A stretch of DNA of 64,000 nt, taken from the NCBI GenBank assembly GCA_905178155.1, contig CAJINV010000013.1, forward strand, positions 982,344 to 1,046,343, in the 5' to 3' direction. The translations under genes were made by a program, and so were the position numbers. The notes beneath the pieces were generated by a model that had not been told where the DNA came from, did no database searches, and was given only the letters and a program-made list of their open reading frames with translations. Position 1 is the first letter of the stretch; the number at the start of each line of letters is the position of its first letter. The stretch is from Amoebophrya sp. A120 (Eukaryota; Sar; Dinophyceae; Syndiniales; Amoebophryaceae). Positions 23,383 through 34,300 of this stretch are shown one piece after another.

Positions 23383-26300
23383 TTAGTCTACTTCGATATC
23401 GCCGCCTCCGTTGCTTTGTCCGCCCTGATTTGACGTCGCGAAAATCCCTCGCGCGCGCGTCCCAGAACTACTAGGAGTCGCCCCCGCTGCACTTCCGAGG
23501 ACGGACGCGAGCAAGCCGCCACCGGTGACCGCCTGCGTTAGTTCCAGCATTCCCTGCTGTTGCAAAATTCGGCGGTACAGCCGGTTGGACGGCTCGTCCT
23601 GTTGCGCGACCGGGTCGTGCCGCGTGAACCAAAAATCCCGGCAGTTGTTCATCACGGACCCCTTGTCATTGTAGGCGTTCGAAAACACCCGGCGCGGCTG
23701 CATCCGCGGGCGCTGGGGCGGTGGGTGTGAGGGATGATGATGATGTCCTTGTCCATTCATTCTGTTCTCCAACTCCTCGTCCACACATATGTCCTCTTCC
23801 TCCTCATGATCATGCGCGTGATCATTACCGTGATCGTGGTGGGCGCAACACTTTTTCTGCCCCATCGTCCCTGCCCTTGCGGTGGTTTTCACCATGATGG
23901 TTTTCCAGAGGTGCGGGTACTTGTGCGCGCTCAGTTGCTCGTTGGTCGTCATGTTGTCCATGACCACCTTAAGCTGAAACAGTGTCAGGCCGATCAGCCA
24001 GGCAAACAGGACCACGTCGAGCAGAAAGACGATACAGTGCCCGAGAAAGTTGTGGTCGTCTGTCGCGTGGTACAGTAGGAAGTGGATCACTTTTCCGGTT
24101 AAGCTCGTCGGCGCCTGCTGCGTGTTCGTGATCACGATCTGTGAAGTAGGCGGTGCTGGTGCATGATTGCCAGCACCTGGTACAACTGTAGCTCCAAGTC
24201 CAACTACATCTGCTGCTGCACCACCAGCACTCGTAGCACCGCTGTCTATTATTATCGGTTGCAACGCCTTGGAGGGGTCTTCCACGGTGTAAAACCAACC
24301 GACTGTCCAGTAGACCGCAAATCTCGTGAACCAACTGGGCTGTCCCCACACCCGTCGTGGCATCACGATTTCCACCGGCGTGGTGGACCCCGTTTCTGAT
24401 GTCGTGGGCACGATAGGAGTAGTTGTGACCACTTCATCTGCCGCTGGAGTGAAGATGGGCAAGGACACGTCTTGGCCGGCTGATCCGCTTGGAGCTCCTG
24501 GAGCTGCGGTTGATAAAGCCAATGCGGCGTCGAAGGTCAGGCTTCGGGTATTACTAGACGAGGAAATAGAATTTTTATCCCACTCGTCTTTCAAAAACGT
24601 CTCGAAGTCGATCCCGAATCGCTCGGGATAGAACCAGCACGAGTAGAAAAACTCGATGAACCTTATGAACATCATGCCCAAGGAGACCATCAGTGTGGTG
24701 ACGAACGCCATGAAACTGCGGTGGTTTCCCCGCCCGACCGCGTTGCCGATCCACGGGCAGTAGTGGTCGAAGTCGTGCACGCACACCCCGGAGACTCGGC
24801 AGTGCTTCGTGCGGAAGTCCCGGATGCAGAAACAGGTCTCGCACAAACGGAAATGGGTTAACAGATTGATCTTCTCCAAATGGTGCGTCTCCGCCAGGTA
24901 GTTGCAGATCATGGTGCGCTGGTCCTTCTCGTTTTTGAACGCCTTCACCGCGCCGGGGTTACTGAGCCAGGCTTTGCAGTTATCCAAGAAAAAAAGATTG
25001 TAGGTGTAACTTTTTTGGAGGAACAGCATTACAAATTTGTCTGGCATGACAGCAAAAACCTGTCATGCGCAGATAGTACGTGAAAACGCCCTTTAATGGA
25101 CCCTACGACGCATGCCAAGCATGACAGACACCATCATCTTGCATGTTGCGCATCACAAATTTACGTTTTTTTCTTGGATAGAAGTACGAAATTAGGAAAA
25201 TCCAGTCGAGGAGAACCATGAGCGAGTGGAATATCGGATTCTCAAATGTTACATTCTCAACTGTTACATGAATTTGTCATGCAAAAGCACCATTATCATC
25301 CTCACGATCAAGCTGCTCCGCATGACAAACTTGCGGAGGGCTAAATAGCACTATAATCCGTCCCAAATCTGTAATGCAAAAGGCGCAATCTTCCTCCTTT
25401 CACTTTTGCCCTTCTTGCATTGCAAATTCGTGTAACAGTTGAGGATGTAACAGTTGAGAACGCCATATGGAAGAAGGTCGGGTTGGTCACGTCTCCAAAA
25501 ACCACCCACCAAAAGAAGCTCGAGACTTTCGCCACGCTGAAATTCGAGAGAAACCGGGCCAACGCGAAGAGCGGGAGAGTCACGATTGTTGCTGGGTTCA
25601 GGAGGAAACTTGTTGTTTCCGCGTCGATCGAAGCGATAATATCGGGTCGACTGTCAGCGGTGAGAATCGACGTCGTGTGAAGGGAAATAGGAGGCGACGT
25701 CGTAGCGGCTGATGCTGCACTTGCAGCATCAAGTTCTGCTACGCCTGCTGATGCGCCAACACTTCTTCCCGGGCACAAGTTCTCTTCTGGCAGTCCCCAG
25801 ACGTTGCAAAATTGGTAGCGGGACCAGTAGATCTTCACGAAAGAGAGAGAAAGAACAATGGCCGGAATGAACAGCTCCGTGAATTTCAGTCGTGGTTTGC
25901 GCAGTGGCATTTTCTGCGACAGCATGGCTTCCAAGATTGCGTCGGGATTAGGTGGATAGAGTTTCAAGTAAACTTGCCCGCACTTCGCTAAAACTTTCCT
26001 CCCGGTTTCGGTCTTCCGCAGTACGCCAGCGGCGCGCAAAGCAATTGGGGCGAGAAAAGCGAACCTACCAGCCACCGCAGAGGATACTAGGCTACTAGCA
26101 GCTGCGGAAGAAGCAAAAACTGAATCCGTCAAATTTACCCCCTGTTCTATCGCGTTTCTCGCCGCGCGCGTTTCTTTGCTCGGTTTTGGAGAGGGGCTGC
26201 CAAACGGATCGTCTTCCTGCTTTTCCTTCATCCGTCTGCGGCACCTGCCGTCCTTGCTGTCCTTTTCTGAAATTCTTTCCGAATTATTCGCGTTGTTCTG

Positions 26301-27692
26301 ATCGACGTTGGTCATCTCCGTTTCAAAAGACCCACCCTTCGAGGAAGATCGGTCCTTACCTCGACCACTACTATTTCTTCCGAGCAGCACCAGCCCGCAC
26401 CTCTCTTGCATCGCTAACTTGAACCGTCTCCAGTTGCTCATCAGCGCCGCTTTCCCGGTGCCGAGCCAGCTCATCCGCTTCTCATCGTCCAGCCTGTCGA
26501 TCTCCTTGCGCAGCAATTTCATCATGTAGTCGTCGGTTCTCGCGGCGATTTGGAAAGCGGTTTCCTCCGACCGCGACTTCGCTTCGTAGTCCACGACGTT
26601 TTCCTGCAGCAAGATCTTCGCGATGTCGTACCTCTATCAACTGTAAAAATGTCTGGGTCTGGAAGATTGCCAGACTTGTCATGCATATTTTGCATGGCCC
26701 CTGATGGCTGTAATGCATGGCCTAGCATCACATATTTCTAGAAGGCTTCCTGATACCTATTCTGCATGAGAAATGCCCTCTCCGTGTAGACCAAACTGGG
26801 CTCCTCTTGCTGGTCATGCAATACAGATTTTTTTCGAATCCGAAGACAGCATGACAAGTTGCAATCTTCCAGACCCAGACATTTTTTCAATCCATAACCT
26901 CCCCCCGATGACACTTCTGTGCAGCGGTGTCATCTGCTGCACGTCTCGGCGCTTGAACAACTTCGCGCCGTAGAGGCGGATCAAGATTTTGACCATCAGC
27001 GACTCGCCGCGGAAGCTGCACCAGTGCGCCGCGGTGCACTGGTGCGCGTCCGTGTCGTCCACGCAGTGGATATCTTGCCCCAGACAGAGCAGGAAGCCGG
27101 GCAGGTTTCCATGTTGGACGGCGATGATGAGCGCGGAGGCGCCGAGCGAGTCCCGCATGCGGAGAACGGATTTTCCACCCTTCTGGATCAAATACCGCAG
27201 CCCGTAAAAGACCGTCGTAGTGTTGCGTCCCGTCGCGTCCTCCACGCTGTCGCGAACCGGATCCACCTTCGTGATCGCCCACATCAAAGGGGTCTGCTTC
27301 GTCTCGACAGCGAACTGGGCCGGGTTGCAGTGCAGTCTCTCGATGCACCACTGCAACACCTCCACCTCCTCCGGGAACAAGGCGGCCCAGTGGAGCAGAT
27401 TATGTCCGTCGTTGTCGATTTGCTGGCCCAGGTAGCGAAGCTTTTCCGGTTTCTCGCGGGCAAAGCCCTGCAGCACCAACGGCATCTCATTCAACCTGAG
27501 TAGGTTGCGGTACTCGCCAAAACTCCAGGGAAGGGACATGTCGTCCCCGGGCGGTCGGGTGTGGAAGGCGCGGTCGGCTGCGGAGGAGGAGGAGGTGCCG
27601 CCATTGGAGGTGTTTTTCGGCGGGCTCATTGGTCGCCCGGCGGCGCCGTGGTCCCGGGGAGCTCCCGGCCGCTGGCCGTGAAGCACTACCAT
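23383..27692 (-). CDS. Ankyrin-repeat DHYC protein S-acyltransferase, paralogue 2
   Basis: Minus-strand gene, ATG 27692 to stop at 23383-23385. It has four exons separated only by introners: 27692-26897, 26629-25468, 25226-25181 and 24975-23383 (borders within the 5-bp duplications). The N-terminus has ankyrin repeats (HNLLHWAALFPEEVEVLQW, QTPLMWAI, AAHWCSFRGESLMVKIL, MTPLHRSVIGGRYDIAKIL). A basic low-complexity linker follows, then membrane segments, the cysteine-rich domain with CRVSGVCVHDFDHYCPWIG and VGRGNHRSF, further membrane segments, TTNEQ, a His/Asp/Glu-rich loop (about 23730-23850) and NAYNDKGSVMNNCRDFW. DHYC replaces DHHC as in paralogue 1. It should catalyse protein palmitoylation. 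The His-rich cytosolic loop could bind metal; this is speculation. Confidence 0.93.
24981..25180. mobile_element. Introner, family B
   Basis: TIRs TATCCAAGAAAAAAAG and TTTTTTTCTTGGATA. Flanking 5-mers GCAGT and GAAGT (4 of 5). Intron 205 nt; the spliced product reads IFLISY(F/C)KAWLSNPG in the acyltransferase. Sister of 2629-2840. Confidence 0.9.
25232..25467. mobile_element. Introner, family E
   Basis: TIRs TATCGGATTCTCAAATG and CAGTTGAGAACGCCATA. Perfect duplication TGGAA (25227-25231, 25468-25472). Intron 241 nt, joining TNPTFFH to SLMVLLDWIF on the minus strand. Confidence 0.95.
26635..26896. mobile_element. Introner, family A, GT-AG compatible
   Basis: TIR cores GTCTGGGTCTGG and CCAGACCCAGAC. 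Perfect duplication ACCTC (26630-26634, 26897-26901). Intron 267 nt, joining SVIGGR to YDIAKILLQ. The minus-strand duplication GAGGT permits the register GTTATGG...GATAGAG, so this copy can use GT-AG. Confidence 0.95.
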
Positions 27693-28779
27693 GATTTGTT
27701 GTAAAAATGCTAATACAGTTGGTCGAGTCGTGCAGCTGTCTGAAGTAGAGGACTGGTGGTGGGGCTAGGGATGGCCATCAAGATCCGCCGGACGAAATCT
27801 ACGACCTAAGTAGCTCATGACATTTTGCTTCAGGCGGCTGCTGATGCTGAAGATGATGTTGCATCTTCACAGTCTTCCATCTGGGACGACAGCTCTCGAC
27901 CACGTGTGGGCCCCCCCGAGCTGGAAGTTCATTAAAATTAATGTTTTGTCTAGAAACATACGTAGTCGCACTGTGGTAACTTGTTCCGGGATAGTTGTAC
28001 AGGAGACTGTTGGACAGTAGTTGATAGATGAAACGTTTCTTGGTCTTGCAACTGGACTGCATCAACACGAAGGACCGCACGGCCTCTGTACTGTCTGTGA
28101 ATGAACGAACTGCTGAACGGGTGGCGTCGATCTTGTCAGAATCATATATTTCTTGAGTGCGTAGCTTGCGGAAGCAGGGACGTCTACTGCGTGTACGCTC
28201 AGTTGTCACAGAGATCGAACTGAGGAACCTTTTACGAACGAAACGAACATCGCGTAGCATGGTAATGCTGTACGATCGCGTAGCTACTGTAGCAAGCTAA
28301 AACGTGAACGATGTGTCTAAACATTGCAGTCAAGTAGAAACTTGAAGCCTCAATTTCGTGCAAACGAGAGTACTTAGACATTCTTTTGCTTTGCAGAGCG
28401 CAAGAACAGTGACAGACGGAGAGAGCACAGACAGACGAGTGAACACACGCCAGCTCAGTACTAAACCCAAACACCGAACTCTGGTGGTGGATGCCTGCAG
28501 TGTAACTCACCTACACCATCTTCACCACTACCACTCTCCCTCTAATACTGTTCTGAGATGACGCACGCTGACTTTTTTCTTTCAAATCACGCCCTCGGTG
28601 GAGGACAAGGAGAGCGAGGTCAAGAACCGCTCGAGGACACAAGGCAAGATAATTAATACCGGTCGCTCCTCTCAACCTCAAGAACACGAGGCTGTAGCAG
28701 GATAACTTCTGGTCTACTTTTACTTGCAAGGACGAGCTGGAACGTCTATGGTTCCAAAAGCAAAAGCGTGGCAGCTATC
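27693..28779. other. No gene recognised; upstream region of the acyltransferase
   Basis: Contains only short frames without recognisable domains. It probably includes the promoter and 5' UTR of the minus-strand acyltransferase. No element termini were found. Confidence 0.45.
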
Positions 28780-30260
28780 TGGAGTCGGTGTCTCTTAGAC
28801 ACTCGCAAACACTTTCAGAGCTCCAAACAACTGGCTTCCTTCCCGCCGGTAAGCGGCTCACACGCGCGCCCGCTTGAAAGCGGATGAGCTGAGCCAACGA
28901 ACATAGGGCAACTAAGACAAGCCCAGACAAGGACATGGGCCACCGAGGATCAGCGCCGGTGAGGGCGTGGGGCAGATGGCCGGCCAACACACGCCGCCAA
29001 GCCTGAGCGTGCGAGGCAGGGGGGCGGGCATCCAATAGATATGGCGCGCGGCCGGCGAAACCAAGCAACCAGCGCCCGGCATTCCGGCCAGCAGGCCCAC
29101 CCCTGAGAAGGCCGGGGGGACCACCTGGGCCACGCCCCTGCTAAGAGCCCGGCTGGTGACAGACCTACCTTCTCTCTGGCCCGCAAGCCCGCCCCATACA
29201 CACACCCCGCCGCCGCAGCGCCTGCGTGCGGGCAGGCGGCAAAGAAATGGGCGGCGCGCACGCCTTTCGGTGGCATCGAGATGCACAATCCCCACGAGGC
29301 AGTCTCGGTCTTGGAGTTGTCCGCGCGATTGTTTCCGGCAAGCTCCACTTTCCGGTCGAAAATGACGCCAATAAGAGCGCCAAACTCTTTCGGACTGAGG
29401 CCGTCGGGCCGGATCACGAGGGGGGGCGCCTTCTCAGTCCCGGCCTGGACTCCTTCCCGGCGCAGGGAGTATGTCTGCTGTAAGACCATCACGCTGTCGC
29501 TGGGATTGGGACCGGAACGGTCCGCGAGAGGGCACATACAGGCCCGCGAGCGCGTCGCGCCCCGCATCATTTTCCCCGCGGGGAGGCTGCCAAGCAGGCG
29601 GCGAACGCCCCACCCAGGTCTGTCCAAAAAGCTGGCGGACCCTGTGCACCAGCCCCGCCCCCTTCGTTCTGGCTTGCCGCAAGCCCGCAAGCGGGGGCGC
29701 CCCCTCGGGCTTCCCCGTCGGTGTATCCTCGCACCAGTGGGCGCGCAACACTTCCGGCCATACTTCGCGACGACCGCCAGGCCCGGCATCTTGGTCGTGT
29801 GTCTCAGGTAGTCGCTGACCAACCTTCTGCAATCAGCCATCTCCGTCCGGCCCCCGCCGGGAGGCCACGCGCGCGCAAAACTCGCCGCGCTTTGACTCCG
29901 AGGCCTCGAAGCGCGCGTAGTCCAGTTCGGTCGGTCCCAAGCTCCGCGGAGAAGATTCCAGGCCCCGCGGCCGTAGCTAGCCCCGAGCGCCCGAGGCCCC
30001 CCGCCACCCTACGCAGAAACTCGCGCAAGGCCTCTAGTCGCCCCCGCTCGATCAGCTTCAAGTCAAAGGCTTGGACTAATGAATCTAAGCTTGGACCACG
30101 TCCACGCCTAGAAACGAACAACTCCAAGGACATGAAAGACGGACAAAAGAACAACAAGGGCTTTGCGAGAGAGGTGTGAGTCTCTCGATCGATGTTTCTC
30201 TTTGCTGTATGTTTCACCTTTTCACATAATTCTCGAAGCTGTTTACTGTGCTGCATTTTG
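28780..30260 (-). other. GC-rich block with unassigned overlapping ORFs
   Basis: Markedly GC-richer than its surroundings. Two overlapping minus-strand frames stay open: 29840-28950 (296 codons, Arg/Pro/Ala/Gly-rich, with SPKEFGALIGVIFDRKVEL in its middle) and 30256-29804 (150 codons, with SLVQAFDLKLIERGRLEALR). Long open frames arise easily in GC-rich DNA, and frames on the opposite strand are open too, so coding status is doubtful. I recognise no family. It ends just before the left target duplication of the MULE at 30513. Confidence 0.3.
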
Positions 30261-30512
30261 TGTTTTGTTTTTCATCGCGATCAGCCTCAGGCATCTACAT
30301 CCTAGTGGGAGATTGATGAAGTAGACATCACAATACAACTTCAACTTGTTGCAATCGCACAGTCATCAGGCTCCACCAGCGATCGGTACGATCTGTAAAA
30401 ACTGAAAGAATGCGAAATCACAAAAAACACTGGAAGCCAGGTCGATATTATAATTCCTTGTTCTGCTCGGCCGCCCAACGCAAACGGCCCCGGCACCTTG
30501 AGTATCCAAACG

Positions 30513-30521
30513 TAAAATAAA
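30513..30521. repeat. 9-bp target-site duplication of the MULE, left copy
   Basis: TAAAATAAA at 30513-30521 is repeated exactly at 42936-42944, directly outside the two TIR ends. A 9-bp duplication is characteristic of Mutator-type insertion. Confidence 0.88.
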
Positions 30522-31348
30522 GGTTAGCAGACCAGAATCTCAACTGCAGCAAATCGTCTCAACGTTGAGCCAGAAGGTAGCCAACGTTGGGAAAAGTGTC
30601 TCAACTACTCAACTTAGTAGAAGTAGAAGTAGTTCAAGCGTACAAGTAGAAGTAGAAGTAGGTGGGGCTAGATCGATCTAGAAGGAGTCGCGGTAGAAAA
30701 GCTGCAGCAGAAGGGAAAGCACAGTGACAAGCAGGCAGAAGATGGAAAGAGGGCAGCGCCGTCTCTTTCTTGTCTCTATCTGGCTGTGTCTTTTCTCTCT
30801 CTCTTGTCTCTATCTGGCTCTCTCATCTCTTTCTCTCTCTACCCTCTCCTTCACCCTCTCGCACATCCATATATTTGGTGTGTCAGAAATCTAACTTGAA
30901 GAGACAAAGAAGACAGGACTTTTATTGCTCGACTGCGCTTTAATTTTGTCCACCGATTGCGACGATCCGTTTGTATTGCTCGACTGCGAAGATCCGTTTG
31001 TATTGCTCGACTGCGACGATCCACTTTGTCCACCAGAGCCCGATCCATGTTGTCCAAAGAACCACAAGAAGGCCCTTGTCGTTGCCTTTTTCTTTTTTTG
31101 TCATTTTCTACATGAGGCCCGCTTGTGGTTCGATGTCAGAACCACACTTCGACCTCCACTGCGCGCAGCTGTCCAGTGAGCAGCGCCCCTCTCTTTTCTC
31201 CAGCCAGGTTTGTTGTAGTTAGTACACTGAGGCAGGTTGTGTTGTAGTTAAGTATAGCCATCGGGCTCGAAGATACAAAGTCACAGAGAACCACCATCCG
31301 CCTCCGGGGCATCAATTACCTAGCGCGAGCTGCTGCGGCGCGAGAAGC

Positions 31349-34300
31349 ATGAGCTCCGCAGAAAAAGACCCGCCGGCGCGTGGGCGCTCCGCAGCACCCC
31401 CGGGCAGCCAGCACTCCGTATCCGACTGCGTCGAGGCCGGCGGCGGGCTGACTCCCTTGGTCGCGAGGATCAAGAAATGCAGCACATCCGTCGGGAAAGA
31501 GCTGATCATGCGCGCGATCGACAAAGGGGAAAAGGAGTTTGAACGTTTGAACCTGCGAGAGGCGTGCGGGAAGCGGCGTCTCTTCGCCAATGACCTTGAC
31601 GACATGCTGAAGCCGCAGGCGGACGAATTGCTGCAGGCCTCCCTACCAGCGCAGGGCCTTCTTCCCAAGCAACAGCGTCTTCTTCCGGGTCCGCTTATCA
31701 AATGCAAACATGTCCGGGTCTGGAAAATTTCGGGAGTTTGTCATGCAAATTGTACATGGCCTCCCATGCCTGTGATGCATTCTCTAGCAACACAGATTTC
31801 TCACGGGTTTGCTCATGTCTATTCTGCATGAGAAGTGCTCTGTTTGAGTAGCATCAATCACGCAATACAGATCTGCAGCAGTCACGCAATACAGATCTTT
31901 GTGTGATCGACAGCTAGCATCACAAATCCCATTCTACTTGCCAGACCCAGACATATTTGCAATGAATGCCGCTTGTGAACATGCAACAACTACCGGCGGC
32001 GTCGAGTGGTAGTAGTAGCAGCTACATGACGGGAGTGCCACTGATGTCGAACATCAAGCAGCAGAAACTTGCGACGGGCAGCAAGCAGAACTTGCTCAGG
32101 GACTATCAGCAGGAGTCTAATTACGTGCAGCGCCCGGCAGGTTCCTCGCGCCTGGACATGATCACGGGCGAGCAGGGGTCGGGATTGTTAGGCTCGGAGA
32201 ACCAGCAACAACAGAGCAAGGGTCAGTCATCGCGGAGTGCGAAACGGCCGGCCGGTTTCGCCTCGTCTTCTTTATCCGCGGACCATGTTGCCCCGGGCAT
32301 GTTCGTATGAGTTGCAAATATGTCTTGGCCTGACAGGTCCGCTGGACTTTGTATATGCATTCGCTGCATTCCTGAAAAACAAATATCTGTGTTGCGCGAG
32401 CGGCAAAAGAGCAGCTTGCTTCATCATGCAGAAATGCAGTCGGTATCTGTAATGCGTTCTAGGCATCAATCTGTAATGCAGTCGCGTCTGTTCTTGTAAT
32501 GCAGAAGTGCAATCTTGTCATGCAGAAATGTATCACAGGTCTGTTTCCAGACCCGGACATGTTTGCGCTTCATATTTTGGCGACCTGGATGAGCAATATT
32601 TCCCGGGCGATGACGAGTTTCACCCCTCAGGACTGGACGGGGCTTTGTCCGAGCAGAGCAGTGACGCAGAATTTGAAAAGTACGATGGGATCAGTAGCTT
32701 CATCCGAAAGCGCATCAAGAACGCAACGCAGGGAGGCAAGAAGAAGAGGAAGGACTCGCTCGACCTCGACTTCGGGGATGGTTTCGGCAACGGAGGCGAG
32801 GGCGGTGAAGGCGAAAACGGTAACGACAAGCCTATCGCGGAGCTGGGGGCGAACTTGAAAAGCAAAAAGATGCAGCAGGGGGGCGCAAAGAGGAGGAAGG
32901 TAAGACCTCTACTCTAGGTCTCTCGGCTCGGTTCTAGATCTTTCTGGCCGGCATCTTTAGGACAGTCCTTGTTTTTTGTCTTCCGCGATCGATTAATGAA
33001 GAAAATGACCCTGTTCTCTTGTTACACAAACCGCAAACGAACCAAAACACAGAAGAACGACCCGCCGCTGCTGGAAGCAGATGGGGAGCACGGAGATGCC
33101 GCCCCGCCCGCGGCGGGCGGAAGAAGGAAGAACGACCCGTACGTTGTCAAGATGGTGGTGCCCCAAACCGTCCAGGCCACGGCCGCGGAGTCCCTCCGCG
33201 AGGGGGAGGGAAGCGACGTGAGGTTCAAAGCGGTGGTGCAGAAGTGGAACAGTGAGCGGCTTAATATGACGCTGCTGAAACCTCCGACGAAAGACGGCAA
33301 GCGGACCTGCTACCTGAGGTGCAGGCTATCGATTGCAAGCATGCCTGGGCCTGGATTAGTGGGCGGAGGGCTTTTTGCTCTTTGCCAAAGATCGGCACGC
33401 TACACTCACATGTGAGACACAGACATAGCATGACCATTTGCCACCGGATGGGTGGTGGTTTTGTTTCTCTTTGCCTAAGATTGGCACGCTAAGTGAAGTC
33501 TTTAGACTTAGCGCGACGAATTACCATCTTCCAGACCCAGACGCGTTTGCATGGAATACAGAGACCCGAAGAGCAATGTGAAGGTTGCGAGCGAGCGAGC
33601 TGGTTGCCAGTGCCTCGTGCGGTGCACCTGGCACAAGGACGCGTTTGAAGCCTACTGCTCAAAAGTCTGCGAGTATGTCGAGGCCGAGCGGAGCCTGCGC
33701 GACGTCCTCCGTCCGGTCGAGCACATGGAACCACTGCGGGCCGCCAATGTGCTAGCTGCGCAGCATGGGAACCCGGAAATATCAAATGCAAAAGTGTGTT
33801 GGTCTGGAAGCTTGAAACTCGTGACGCTAACTTTGGACACTCGAAAAATCTGTATTTTGTGACCACACCGAGGAGTTTAGTTTGTGCTACGCGGGGAGGG
33901 CGTTTGTCATGCGGGGTAGGCATGAGGAATCTGTGATGCGCGGCCGTGCATTACAGACACCCTGGATCATGCAAAACATGCATGACAAATCTCAAAATCT
34001 TCCACACCCAGACATTTTTGCATTTGATAGGACGAACTGGTTGACAAGTTGAACTCGATCAGGCGCAAAGACCGCCGGCAGAAGGCGAAAGAGCGGGAAG
34101 GTTTGGGGGCCGACGAAATTGCAGCGCGGGAAGCCGTATCAACTGGAAACGTGTCAGGGTCTGGAGGGACAACGCGAGCTATCTCTTTTATCGCAACGAG
34201 CGATATCTCGGACATTCGCAATCGATTTCGTCCTCGCGGGGGGGTTCCATCTCGATTTCGATCTTTGGCACCCCTGCATATATCGCTTATATGCATGACA

